From assembly GCA_964443225.1 (NCBI GenBank), contig CAYUCC010000015.1, forward strand, positions 1 through 64,000: 64,000 bases of DNA. Direction: 5' to 3'. Below the pieces are notes generated by a model. The model saw only the letters and a list, made by a program, of their open reading frames with translations. It made no database searches and was not told the DNA's origin. Positions 34,230-41,745 of the stretch are shown here, piece by piece (position 1 is the first letter of the stretch; each line of letters opens with the position of its first letter). The position numbers and the translations under genes were made by a program. This stretch comes from SSC4 sp964443225. Its GTDB lineage: Bacteria > Chloroflexota > Anaerolineae > SSC4 > Amarolineaceae.

Positions 34230-34258
34230 ATCATAACATGCCTGACGCGCAGCGGCAA
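34230..34258 (-). promoter_or_regulatory. Promoter of the regulator-peptide-kinase unit
   Basis: On the minus strand, TTGCCG (34253-34258), 17 nt, TATGAT (34230-34235), about 50 nt upstream of the ATG. Confidence 0.6.
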
Positions 34259-34366
34259 AATCATCCAGACTGTGGTAAACTAGTGTTGGCGTAAGGTTCT
34301 CTTGTCTGGGGTGCAGGGGGGCGGAATGGCCCGTCGACGACAAGACCCGCGAAAGGATGGTGGCGC

Positions 34367-36169
34367 GTGACAGTTGTGTGGTTTGTTCAGCGGCTCATCG
34401 ACTGGCTGACTACCCTGGCAACCTGGTACTACCATCGAAAATACGGCGCTCTTGCCTCACGGTTAGGGGGCGGCGTGCTTCCCGGCGACGGTCGCCGCGG
34501 TTTTGTGGTCATTCAAATCGATGGCCTGGCCCATGAGTACCTGCAAACCGCACTCGACCTGGGGTGGGCACCCTACCTGAAGCGGCTCCAGCAGCGTGAT
34601 GGATTTCGTTTGCAGCCATGGCGCTGTGGCTTACCCAGCAGCACACCCGCCGTGCAGGCTGGAATTCTGTTTGGCAACAACTGGAATATCCCCTCGTTTC
34701 GTTGGTTCGACAAAACCAGCGGCCAATCGATCGTGTGCAAAGTGCCCGCCCAACTGCGACGTCTGCAGGCCCGCCTGGAGGTGGGCCGTTACGGCCTGCT
34801 GACCGGCGGGTCCAGTTATTTCAACCTGTTCGATGGTGGTGCGCGCACCTCGTTCATGACGCTGTCGGCCCTGGGACGCAACCGCCTGTTCGAGAACGTG
34901 CGCGGCTCGTTCTTTTTTCTGCTGTTCGTATTGAGCCCGCGCCGCTCGCTGCGGATGTTGTGGCTGGCCGCCAGCGAATATCGCCGCGAGCTGTGGCACC
35001 AGATGCGTGCACACTCCGACCGGTTGACGCCTGCCCGCACGCGGGATCGGCTGCGCACGGCATTGTCAGCGCCGCTGACCACCCTGTTGGCTCCGCTCCC
35101 CGCAGTGACGCTCAACGTGGTGTTTCGCGAGATCCAGACCTTTGCCGTGGGCCTCGATATCTACCGCGGTGTGCCCGCCATCTACACCGACTACTACGGC
35201 TACGACGAACAGTCCCATCACCACGGCCCCCTGTCGCCGGAAGCGCTGCGCGCCCTGCGTGCCATCGACAACTGCATTCAGCAGATCGACCATGCCCGTC
35301 GTCAGTTTCGTCACCGGAGACCTTATGACCTGATCATTCTGTCCGATCACGGTATGAGCTGCTGCCGGCCGTTCGAAACGGTCTATGGCCTGGCTCTGGG
35401 CGAGTTTGTCCGCCGGCACGTGGGGCGCGCCGTGGTCGATGCGCAGCGCGGCTCCACCTCCTGGACGTCACTGCAGGACCAGGGCCTCCTGGAGGAGCTG
35501 CAGCTGGCCGAATCCAACGTCTCACCCCGCGCCCAGCCCCTGGTGCGCATCCTGCGCCGCGCCATGCTCAAGGGGATGACGCACGACCCCGAGCTGCAGC
35601 ACAGTTACGACCTGGCGCGGCACAGTGATGTCGTCGTGCGCGCCGCCGGCAGCCTGGCCCACGTCTATTTCAACGTGACACCCGAACAGATGGATGTGAG
35701 TGAAATCGCACTCCTGTATCCAGAGCTGCTGCACGCCCTGGTCACGCATCCCGGCGTTGGCCTTGTGTTGGGACGCGAAGGGGACCACAGCGTGGCCGTC
35801 ACGGCGCAGGGCGTGCTGCACCTGGATCACCTGAACGCCCAACATGCTTTACCCTATCTCAAAGATCCGCAGCTCGAAATCCAGCAGATGGATCGTCTCG
35901 TGCGTTTTCCCAACAGCGGCGACCTGGTGATCCTGGGCGCCTGGTATGCCGATGGTTCGGTGGTCGGCTTCGAGGACCACCAGGCCAGTCACGGCGGTTT
36001 GGGTGGGCCGCAGGACTACGCCTTTTTCCTGGCCGAACCGGAACTGACCTGGGAATTGGGTCAGGTCAGTAATGCCTCCCAGCTGCACAGTCTGTTCATC
36101 CAGTGGTACGGCGACGCCGCGTCGCGTGCAGCCAATGTCAGCCAGAGCCGCACCAACCAGGCCAATTGA
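34367..36169 (+). CDS. Alkaline-phosphatase-superfamily (type I phosphodiesterase-like) protein
   Basis: A 600-residue protein with GTG start (AAGGATGG upstream). The N-terminus reads FVVIQIDGLAHEYL, the DG metal-binding strand of the superfamily, and SSTPAVQAGILFGNN supplies the nucleophile region (Thr/Ser). GYDEQSHHHGP and IILSDHGMS provide the second metal site (D/H and DHG). A hydrophobic stretch at ~180-200 (FFFLLFVLS) suggests membrane association. The family cleaves phosphodiesters or transfers phospho-groups at membranes. No partner gene suggests the substrate. The next gene's -35 element overlaps this stop codon. Confidence 0.87.
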   Translation: MTVVWFVQRLIDWLTTLATWYYHRKYGALASRLGGGVLPGDGRRGFVVIQIDGLAHEYLQTALDLGWAPYLKRLQQRDGFRLQPWRCGLPSSTPAVQAGILFGNNWNIPSFRWFDKTSGQSIVCKVPAQLRRLQARLEVGRYGLLTGGSSYFNLFDGGARTSFMTLSALGRNRLFENVRGSFFFLLFVLSPRRSLRMLWLAASEYRRELWHQMRAHSDRLTPARTRDRLRTALSAPLTTLLAPLPAVTLNVVFREIQTFAVGLDIYRGVPAIYTDYYGYDEQSHHHGPLSPEALRALRAIDNCIQQIDHARRQFRHRRPYDLIILSDHGMSCCRPFETVYGLALGEFVRRHVGRAVVDAQRGSTSWTSLQDQGLLEELQLAESNVSPRAQPLVRILRRAMLKGMTHDPELQHSYDLARHSDVVVRAAGSLAHVYFNVTPEQMDVSEIALLYPELLHALVTHPGVGLVLGREGDHSVAVTAQGVLHLDHLNAQHALPYLKDPQLEIQQMDRLVRFPNSGDLVILGAWYADGSVVGFEDHQASHGGLGGPQDYAFFLAEPELTWELGQVSNASQLHSLFIQWYGDAASRAANVSQSRTNQAN

Positions 36170-36195
36170 CAACACCCCTACCTCTGGGGTAAAAT
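36166..36195 (+). promoter_or_regulatory. Promoter of the DUF1385 gene
   Basis: Perfect TTGACA (36166-36171) overlapping the TGA stop of the upstream gene, 18 nt, TAAAAT (36190-36195). Confidence 0.8.
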
Positions 36196-36238
36196 CCAGC
36201 CCACACGATACTGCATCCTGTTTCGTAGGAGTGCCGCG

Positions 36239-37171
36239 TTGAGCAAGTTCTATTATGGTGGCCAGGCTGTCGTCGAAGGGGTCATGATGCGCGGACGGCG
36301 TATGATGGCGGTTGCGGTACGCAATTCCGACGGCGAAATCGTAGTACATCAAGAACCGTTGAAGGCCAAAATTTACACCAGTTCCTGGGGACAGTGGCCA
36401 TTCGTGCGCGGCATCAGCATGCTGTGGGACACGTTGGGCCTGGGTATGCGGGCGTTGTTGTGGTCGGCCAACGTGGCCATGAGCACCGAAGAAGAGAAGG
36501 TGGAATTCACCGGCCCCCTGGCCTGGACGACGATTGCCGCCTCGCTGCTGCTGTCGGTCGCTATCTTCTTTTTACTGCCATCCGCCGTGGCGCAGTTGGC
36601 AGAACGCTGGTTTCCCGGCCAGTGGGCCAGCGCGGTCATCGAGGGCGTCGTGCGGTTGGCGCTGTTCATCACCTACCTCTGGCTGATTGGCTTCATGCCC
36701 GATATCCGGCGTGTCTTCATGAACCATGGCGCCGAACACAAGACCATCAACGCCTACGAAGCGGGTGCGCGTATGGTGGCCTCCGAAGTGCGCCGCTTCA
36801 GCCTGGTGCATCCGCGCTGCGGCACGAGCTTTTTGTTCATCGTGGTGGCCCTGTCGATCGTGCTGTTTGCCCCCTTCCACTTCGACCAGTGGTACCTGCG
36901 GTTGGCCTCGCGCCTGCTGTTGATCCCGATACTGGCCGGCATTGCCTATGAGTTCATCCGATTCAGCGCCGGCCACCTCGACAACCGCCTGGTGCGCCTG
37001 GTCATTCAACCCGGCCTGTGGCTGCAGAGCCTGACCACCCGCGAACCCGATGACAGCATGCTCGAGTGTGCCATTGCCGCCCTGGTGCCAGTCCTGGCGG
37101 CTGACGGGATCGAAGTGGAAACGCCGGTCATGGCCAGCGTACGGCCCGCCGAAGTCGCCGTGCCGGCCTGA
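36239..37171 (+). CDS. DUF1385 family membrane protein
   Basis: A 310-residue protein with TTG start and AGGAG upstream. The N-terminus YYGGQAVVEGVMMRGRRMMAV is the DUF1385 hallmark, followed by WPFVRGISMLWDTL. About four to five membrane helices follow. Between them is FMNHGAEHKTINAYEAG (HGAEHK motif), and later HPRCGTSFLFIV. The family is widespread in Firmicutes and Chloroflexota (YqhQ-like) with no firmly known biochemistry; the conserved His and Cys suggest metal binding. Length is typical. The last ~40 residues are a variable tail. Confidence 0.9.
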   Translation: MSKFYYGGQAVVEGVMMRGRRMMAVAVRNSDGEIVVHQEPLKAKIYTSSWGQWPFVRGISMLWDTLGLGMRALLWSANVAMSTEEEKVEFTGPLAWTTIAASLLLSVAIFFLLPSAVAQLAERWFPGQWASAVIEGVVRLALFITYLWLIGFMPDIRRVFMNHGAEHKTINAYEAGARMVASEVRRFSLVHPRCGTSFLFIVVALSIVLFAPFHFDQWYLRLASRLLLIPILAGIAYEFIRFSAGHLDNRLVRLVIQPGLWLQSLTTREPDDSMLECAIAALVPVLAADGIEVETPVMASVRPAEVAVPA

Positions 37172-37257
37172 GACGTGCCCGGCACCCGGTGTGGGATGTG
37201 GTGCGATCAGCAATGGAGCTGTACACGTGAGGATGCACGAGTGTTCTGAAGACGATG

Positions 37258-37305
37258 CGAGGGCAGCCCGGCCGCAGTGACGGCGGAGGCTGGCCCTCGT
37301 TTTTT
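37258..37305 (+). terminator. Rho-independent terminator downstream of the DUF1385 gene
   Basis: CGAGGGCAGCC (37258-37268) pairs with GGCTGGCCCTCG (37288-37299), with one bulged base, followed by six T. It lies in the 37172-37416 gap. The remaining ~110 bases to mdh show only its AAAGGAG site. Confidence 0.8.
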
Positions 37306-37416
37306 GAATTCTGGTCCGTGCGCTGCAGACAAGTCACGCCCGTGCGACGTGTCTGCGCTGCGCAGACTGCCACCTGGAACCTGAGATTAGTCCGCAAAGG
37401 AGCAAAGAACATCAAC

Positions 37417-38349
37417 ATGCGCAACAAAATTACGGTTGTCGGTGCCGGCATGGTCGGCGCCAGCACAGCCCTGTGGCTCGCCGAACGTGAACTGGGTGAT
37501 ATTGTCCTGGTCGATATCCCACAGACGGGCGACATGCCCAAGGGTAAAGGACTGGACCTGCTGCAGGCTGGGCCCATCGTGGGTTACGATACCCGCATCA
37601 CCGGCACCACGTCCTACGAAGCCACGGCAAACTCGGATGTGGTGGTCATCACCGCCGGTATCCCGCGCAAGCCGGGCATGAGCCGCGAAGACCTGGTGGG
37701 TACCAACGCCAATATCGTGGCGAGCGTCGCCCGCCAAATCGCCGCAACGTCACCCAACGCCATCATCATCGTGGTCACCAATCCACTGGATACGATGTGT
37801 TACGTGGCGAAAAAGGCCAGTGGTTTTCCCAAAGAACGTGTGTTAGGCCAGGCGGGCGTATTGGACAGTGCCCGCATGCGGGCGTTCATCGCCATGGAAA
37901 TGAACGTCAGCGTAGAAAACACGCATGCATTTGTTTTGGGTGGGCACGGTGACGAAATGGTGCCGCTGGTGCGCTATTCGACCGTGGCGGGCATTCCGAT
38001 CAGCGAACTGCTGCCGGCTGACCGCGTGGCCGCCATCGTCGAGCGGACACGTAAGGGCGGCGGTGAGATCGTCCAGCTCATGGGGACCAGCGCGTACTAC
38101 GCCCCCGGTGCCGCATCGGCGGAAATGGTCGAAGCCATTCTCAAGGACAAAAAACTGATTCGCCCCTGTGCTGCCTACCTGGAGGGCGAATACGGCCTCA
38201 ACGACGTCTACTTTGGCGTGCCGGTGGTCCTGGGGCGCAGCGGTGTGGAAAAGATCATCGAGGTCACCCTGGCCGACGACGAGCGCGCCATGTTCCAGAA
38301 ATCAGCCGACCTGATCCGCAGCACGATGACTGTGCTGCCCCAGAGCTGA
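37417..38349 (+). CDS. mdh: Malate dehydrogenase (LDH-like type)
   Basis: A 310-residue protein. The Rossmann start is KITVVGAGMVGASTALWLAE, and the aspartate after beta-2 (LVDIPQ) indicates NAD. The LDH-like MDH core has TAGIPRKPGMSREDLVGTN, VVTNPLDTMCYVA, QAGVLDSARMRAFIA and the catalytic His in LGGHGDEMVPLVRYS. An Arg at position 86 of the substrate loop (PRKPGMSR) favours oxaloacetate over pyruvate. It converts malate and oxaloacetate in the TCA cycle. ATG 37417 has AAAGGAG at 9 nt; the open frame extends upstream through the terminator, which is not coding. Confidence 0.96.
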   Translation: MRNKITVVGAGMVGASTALWLAERELGDIVLVDIPQTGDMPKGKGLDLLQAGPIVGYDTRITGTTSYEATANSDVVVITAGIPRKPGMSREDLVGTNANIVASVARQIAATSPNAIIIVVTNPLDTMCYVAKKASGFPKERVLGQAGVLDSARMRAFIAMEMNVSVENTHAFVLGGHGDEMVPLVRYSTVAGIPISELLPADRVAAIVERTRKGGGEIVQLMGTSAYYAPGAASAEMVEAILKDKKLIRPCAAYLEGEYGLNDVYFGVPVVLGRSGVEKIIEVTLADDERAMFQKSADLIRSTMTVLPQS

Positions 38350-38371
38350 GCCGGCTTCGACGAGGAACATC

Positions 38372-38402
38372 AAAAGGGCCTGGCGAACCGCCAGGCCCTT
38401 TT
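38372..38402. terminator. Bidirectional rho-independent terminator between mdh and the Uma2 gene
   Basis: A 14-bp perfect stem (AAAAGGGCCTGGCG, 38372-38385, with 38389-38402) and a 3-nt loop, with A/T runs at both outer ends, so it can terminate both convergent genes. Confidence 0.9.
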
Positions 38403-38403
38403 G

Positions 38404-39027
38404 TCAAACGTTTGCCATCAGGCGAAATGCTTCGACCGCGCTGATCGTTTTGGCGCCGGACGGAGGAAAGAGCCAATCGCGCTGCAGCCAGTAACCGGCC
38501 AGGATCTCGGATTGTACGCGGTCGCTCGTGCTCGCAACGGGTACGAATTGGCCGTTGACCTGACTGTAGAACACGGCCTGGCGTGTAAGCGGATCGATGA
38601 GCCAGTATTCGCCAACACCGAAGCGCGCATAGTTGATCTTCTTTTCTACTTCGTCATAGTGACGGCTGCTGGGCGATACGATCTCGACGGCAATATCGGG
38701 GGGACCGGCAAAATAGACCTCGCGGGCGAGGTGCAGCCGGTCTCGACGAATGAATGAAACATCGGGTTGATACACGTTGACATCTGACATGCGAAACGCC
38801 AGATTCGATCCCATCACCTGACCAAGACCGCGAGTTTCCACAAACAGACCCATGGTCAGCATGATGAAGGACTGCAATCGTTCGTGCTCGTACGACGCCG
38901 GCGTTGCCACGATCATGACTCCTTCGATCAGATCGGATTTTTCATCGCTGAACGGCGAGTCGATATAATCGTCGGCCAACAGTCGAGCTGCTGCTGGTGT
39001 CTCGAAAAGTGTGCGTAGAGCGACCAT
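38404..39027 (-). CDS. Uma2 family endonuclease-like protein (DUF820)
   Basis: A 207-residue protein. The Uma2 pattern of the PD-(D/E)xK superfamily is clear: EKSDLIEGVMIVATPASYEH near the N-terminus, then YQPDVSFIRRDRL, the catalytic core DIAVEIVSPSSRHYDEVEK (D..E-x-S-P followed by K) and INYARFGVGEYWLIDP. The family is greatly expanded in cyanobacteria and Chloroflexota; its role is unknown, and a nuclease activity is inferred from the fold. GGAGGG is 7 nt before the ATG. The gene is alone between a bidirectional terminator and the divergent SDR gene. Confidence 0.93.
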   Translation of the reverse strand: MVALRTLFETPAAARLLADDYIDSPFSDEKSDLIEGVMIVATPASYEHERLQSFIMLTMGLFVETRGLGQVMGSNLAFRMSDVNVYQPDVSFIRRDRLHLAREVYFAGPPDIAVEIVSPSSRHYDEVEKKINYARFGVGEYWLIDPLTRQAVFYSQVNGQFVPVASTSDRVQSEILAGYWLQRDWLFPPSGAKTISAVEAFRLMANV

Positions 39028-39137
39028 CGTCTATACCCTCCAGCCAGAATGCGGGTGCGCGGCGAGTGGCACGATCATAGCACATTTGAGCGGCTTTGTC
39101 TATTCGTTCGCTTTTCTGAATGGAATTCTAAAACACC

Positions 39138-39872
39138 ATGGAAATTCGAGGCAGCGTTGCGTTCGTCACTGGCGGCGCGGTGCGCGTGGGCCGGGCGATT
39201 GCACTGAGCCTGGCCCAGGCCGGCGCCGACGTGGCGATCGGCTACCACACCTCGGCGGACGCTGCAGCCGAAACCGTGCACGACATCGAGGCACTGGGCG
39301 GGCGGGGCCTGGCGGTGCACGCCGATCTGGCGGATGTTTACCAGGTCCGCGCGGCGGTCGCTTGCGTGCACGATCACTTCGGTGCGCTGGACATTGTGGT
39401 CAACAGCGCCTCGCACTTCGTCACAACACCTCTCCTGACCACGACCTACGACGAGTGGCGCCGCGTCCTGGCGGTTCTGCTGGATGGTCCCCTTTTTCTG
39501 CTGCAGGCCGCCGCACCCTTGATGCAGGCCCGCGGGGAGGGCGTCATCGTCAACGTGCTCGATGGATCGATCGATACACCGTGGCCGCATTTTCTGGCCC
39601 ACGCCGCCGGCAAGATGGGCCTGCTCTCACTGACGCGCAACCTGGCGGTGGAACTGGCCCCCGCTATTCGGGTCAACGCCGTAGTGCCGGGACCGGTGCT
39701 GCCGCCCGACGGTTATCCACCAGACAAGACCGAACGAACAGCCAGACAGACGCTGCTTCGGCGTTGGGGAACACCGCAGGATGTGGCCGATGCCGTCAGC
39801 TTTTTGATCCGCGCCGATTACGTAACCGGCGCCGTGCTCCACGTCGACGGTGGACAACGGTGGGCGGCTTGA
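39138..39872 (+). CDS. Short-chain dehydrogenase/reductase with His in place of the catalytic Tyr
   Basis: A 244-residue SDR. The cofactor loop is TGGAVRVGRAIALSLA, in the style of pteridine-reductase/FolM SDRs. VVNSASHF corresponds to the NNAG motif, and VNVLDGSIDTP to the catalytic Ser region. At the active-site YxxxK the sequence reads HAAGK, so Tyr is replaced by His while Lys is kept. RVNAVVPGPVLPP and YVTGAVLHVDGGQRW are normal. The substitution implies altered or lost reductase chemistry, or a sequencing change. There is no good ribosome-binding site before the ATG. A 14-bp hairpin follows at 39906-39940. Confidence 0.88.
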   Translation: MEIRGSVAFVTGGAVRVGRAIALSLAQAGADVAIGYHTSADAAAETVHDIEALGGRGLAVHADLADVYQVRAAVACVHDHFGALDIVVNSASHFVTTPLLTTTYDEWRRVLAVLLDGPLFLLQAAAPLMQARGEGVIVNVLDGSIDTPWPHFLAHAAGKMGLLSLTRNLAVELAPAIRVNAVVPGPVLPPDGYPPDKTERTARQTLLRRWGTPQDVADAVSFLIRADYVTGAVLHVDGGQRWAA

Positions 39873-39905
39873 CGGTCAGGTCCACCGGCGAGAACCGCAA
39901 ACACA

Positions 39906-39940
39906 GAGATGCCGCAGGGAACCAGATTCCCTACGGCATC
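39906..39940. terminator. Hairpin between the convergent SDR and FAS1 genes
   Basis: AGATGCCG pairs with CGGCATCT and AGGGAA with TTCCCT around a 5-nt loop (14 bp, one mismatch). No long T-run on either strand, so termination would be weak or factor-assisted. Confidence 0.55.
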
Positions 39941-39967
39941 TTCTGAAAGGAGGAGAAAACTACATGC

Positions 39968-41368
39968 TTATTCGCTCGGCGGCAGAAGCACCGTATCGAT
40001 GACGTGGATCACGCCGTTGGATGTTTCGATGTCGGTCACGGTGACCAGAGCGTCGTTGATCATCACCTTGTCACCGTCAACCTTGATCGTTATGGGCTTG
40101 CCGAGCGCAGTACCCGCTGCGGTCATCTTCACCACATCGGCGGCCATGGCCTTACCCGACAACACGTGGTACAGCAGGATGTCCTTCAACTTCTCCGGCT
40201 CGGCCAGCAGTGCCTCGATGGTGCCCGCCGGCAGTTTGGCGAACGCTTCGTCGGTGGGGGCGAGGACCGTGAACGGACCTTCACCCTTCAGGGTCTCGAC
40301 CAGGCCAGCAGCCTCGACGGCAGCAACCAGCGTCTTGAACTGACCCGCAGCCACGGCCGTATCGACGATATCCTTCAACTCAGATGCCGGTGACGCCGGT
40401 GGCAGAAGCACCGTGTCGATGACGTGAATCACGCCGTTCAACGCTTCGATGTCCGCAGCCGTAACCAGGGCATCGTTGATGCGGATCGAATCGCCGTCAA
40501 CCGTAATCGTCACTGGCTGGCCGAACACGGTGTCGGCGCTGTTCAGCTGGGCCACGTCGGTCGACATCGCCTTGGCAGCAATGACGTGGTACAGCAGGAT
40601 TTCCTTCAGTTTCTCAGGCTCGGCCAACAGCGCCTCGACGGTGCCCGCAGGCAGTTTGGCGAACGCTTCATCGCTGGGGGCGAGGACCGTGAACGGCCCT
40701 TCACCCTTCAGGGTTTCGACCAGGCCAGCAGCTTCGACAGCGGCGACCAGGGTCTTGAACTGACCGGCGCCAATCGCCGTATCGACGATGTCCTTCAACT
40801 CAGTGGCCGGTGCCGCCGGTGGCAAAAGCACCGTGTCGATGACGTGAATCACACCGTTTGTTGCTTCGATGTCGGCAGCAGTAACCAGGGCATCGTTGAT
40901 GCGGATCGCATCGCCATCAACCGTAATCGTCACTGGCTGGCCGAACACGGTGTCGGCACTGTTCAGCTGGGCAACATCGGTTGACATCGCCTTGGCAGCA
41001 ATGACGTGGTACAGCAGGATTTCTTTCAGTTTCTCAGGCTCGGCCAACAGCGCCTCGACGGTGCCCGCCGGCAGTTTGGCGAACGCTTCGTCGGTGGGGG
41101 CGAGGACCGTGAACGGACCTTCACCCTTCAGGGTCTCGACAAGGCCGGCAGCCTTGACAGCGGCCACCAGTGTCGTGAACTGACCGGCACCCACGGCGGT
41201 GTCTACAATGTCGAGCAGCTCGGCGGCGGGGGGAACTTCGGTCGCGGGTACCGCCGTTGGTTCGGCTTCAACAGCCGGTTGAGTCGGCGCAACCTGCGCC
41301 GGCGTCGTACACGCACTGACAGCAACCACAACAATCAACAACAGAGACAACAGAAAAGGCGTTCTCAT
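39968..41368 (-). CDS. Lipoprotein with three near-identical fasciclin (FAS1) domains
   Basis: From ATG 41368 (AAGGAGA upstream), 466 residues. Lipobox VVAVSAC, a short Pro/Ala linker, then three FAS1 domains of exactly 140 residues each. Each has the H1 box GPFTVLAPTDEAFAKLPAG and the H2 box NGVIHVIDTVLLPP, with an ILLYHV core. FAS1 domains are adhesion modules on cell surfaces. Domains 1 and 2 are almost the same at the DNA level; domain 3 is the most diverged. The gene probably grew by recent tandem duplication, so copy number may vary between strains. Confidence 0.93.
   Translation of the reverse strand: MRTPFLLSLLLIVVVAVSACTTPAQVAPTQPAVEAEPTAVPATEVPPAAELLDIVDTAVGAGQFTTLVAAVKAAGLVETLKGEGPFTVLAPTDEAFAKLPAGTVEALLAEPEKLKEILLYHVIAAKAMSTDVAQLNSADTVFGQPVTITVDGDAIRINDALVTAADIEATNGVIHVIDTVLLPPAAPATELKDIVDTAIGAGQFKTLVAAVEAAGLVETLKGEGPFTVLAPSDEAFAKLPAGTVEALLAEPEKLKEILLYHVIAAKAMSTDVAQLNSADTVFGQPVTITVDGDSIRINDALVTAADIEALNGVIHVIDTVLLPPASPASELKDIVDTAVAAGQFKTLVAAVEAAGLVETLKGEGPFTVLAPTDEAFAKLPAGTIEALLAEPEKLKDILLYHVLSGKAMAADVVKMTAAGTALGKPITIKVDGDKVMINDALVTVTDIETSNGVIHVIDTVLLPPSE
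40004..41263. repeat. Three 420-bp tandem repeats inside the FAS1 gene
   Basis: DNA units starting at about 40004, 40424 and 40844 are nearly identical over long stretches, including third codon positions, which points to recent duplication or gene conversion. Confidence 0.85.
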
Positions 41369-41522
41369 CAGACTCTCCTTGCTGGATACTAGATTCACTC
41401 TCCGTACAGCCCCAAAAACTTCTTCAAACACTATGCAAAGATTCTACAAACTATTACTCTTACTTACAGTAACCCTTATTCCATTCTTGCCCAGATCGGA
41501 AAGGGCGGAAGGTTGATTCGGT

Positions 41523-41551
41523 TTGACTTTTGTGTGTCGCTATGTTAGACT
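41523..41551 (+). promoter_or_regulatory. Promoter of the his operon
   Basis: TTGACT (41523-41528), 17 nt, TAGACT (41546-41551). The predicted start of transcription (~41558) falls just before ATG 41562 of the leader peptide, so that peptide may be translated leaderless. Confidence 0.65.
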
Positions 41552-41561
41552 GCCCTTCGTC

Positions 41562-41660
41562 ATGCAAAACGATTCCGGTTCGACGGTTTGTTGGGGACCC
41601 CGTAGTGGGGCCGGCGACGTGATGCATCATCACGTGGATACGGGCAGACACGACGGCTAA
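41562..41660 (+). CDS. hisL: His operon leader peptide (attenuator)
   Basis: A 32-codon frame ending in four His codons among its last twelve: DVMHHHVDTGRHDG and TAA 41658-41660. An internal in-frame ATG at 41622 would give a 12-residue version, MHHHVDTGRHDG. It lies directly upstream of hisZ and is followed by alternative hairpins and an intrinsic terminator. In classical attenuation, slow translation of the His codons when charged tRNA-His is scarce prevents terminator formation. The CCCC-GTAGT-GGGG hairpin at 41598-41610 and the CGGGCA/TGCCCG pairing (41641-41646 with 41680-41685) may be the competing structures. Confidence 0.75.
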   Translation: MQNDSGSTVCWGPRSGAGDVMHHHVDTGRHDG

Positions 41661-41687
41661 CTGCCGCCCTGGTTGGGTTTGCCCGCA

Positions 41688-41716
41688 AGACTAGTTCAGC
41701 GAACTAGTCTTTTTTA
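41688..41716 (+). terminator. Attenuator terminator of the his operon
   Basis: Perfect 10-bp stem AGACTAGTTC (41688-41697) with GAACTAGTCT (41701-41710), 3-nt loop, then T-run. It lies between the leader peptide and hisZ. Confidence 0.88.
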
Positions 41717-41745
41717 TTGGTATGCGCCAGGGACGAGGTCCGCTC

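Noticed and set aside
41575..41720. T-box leader upstream of hisZ
   Set aside because: I found no T-box consensus; a His-rich leader peptide and terminator explain the region better.
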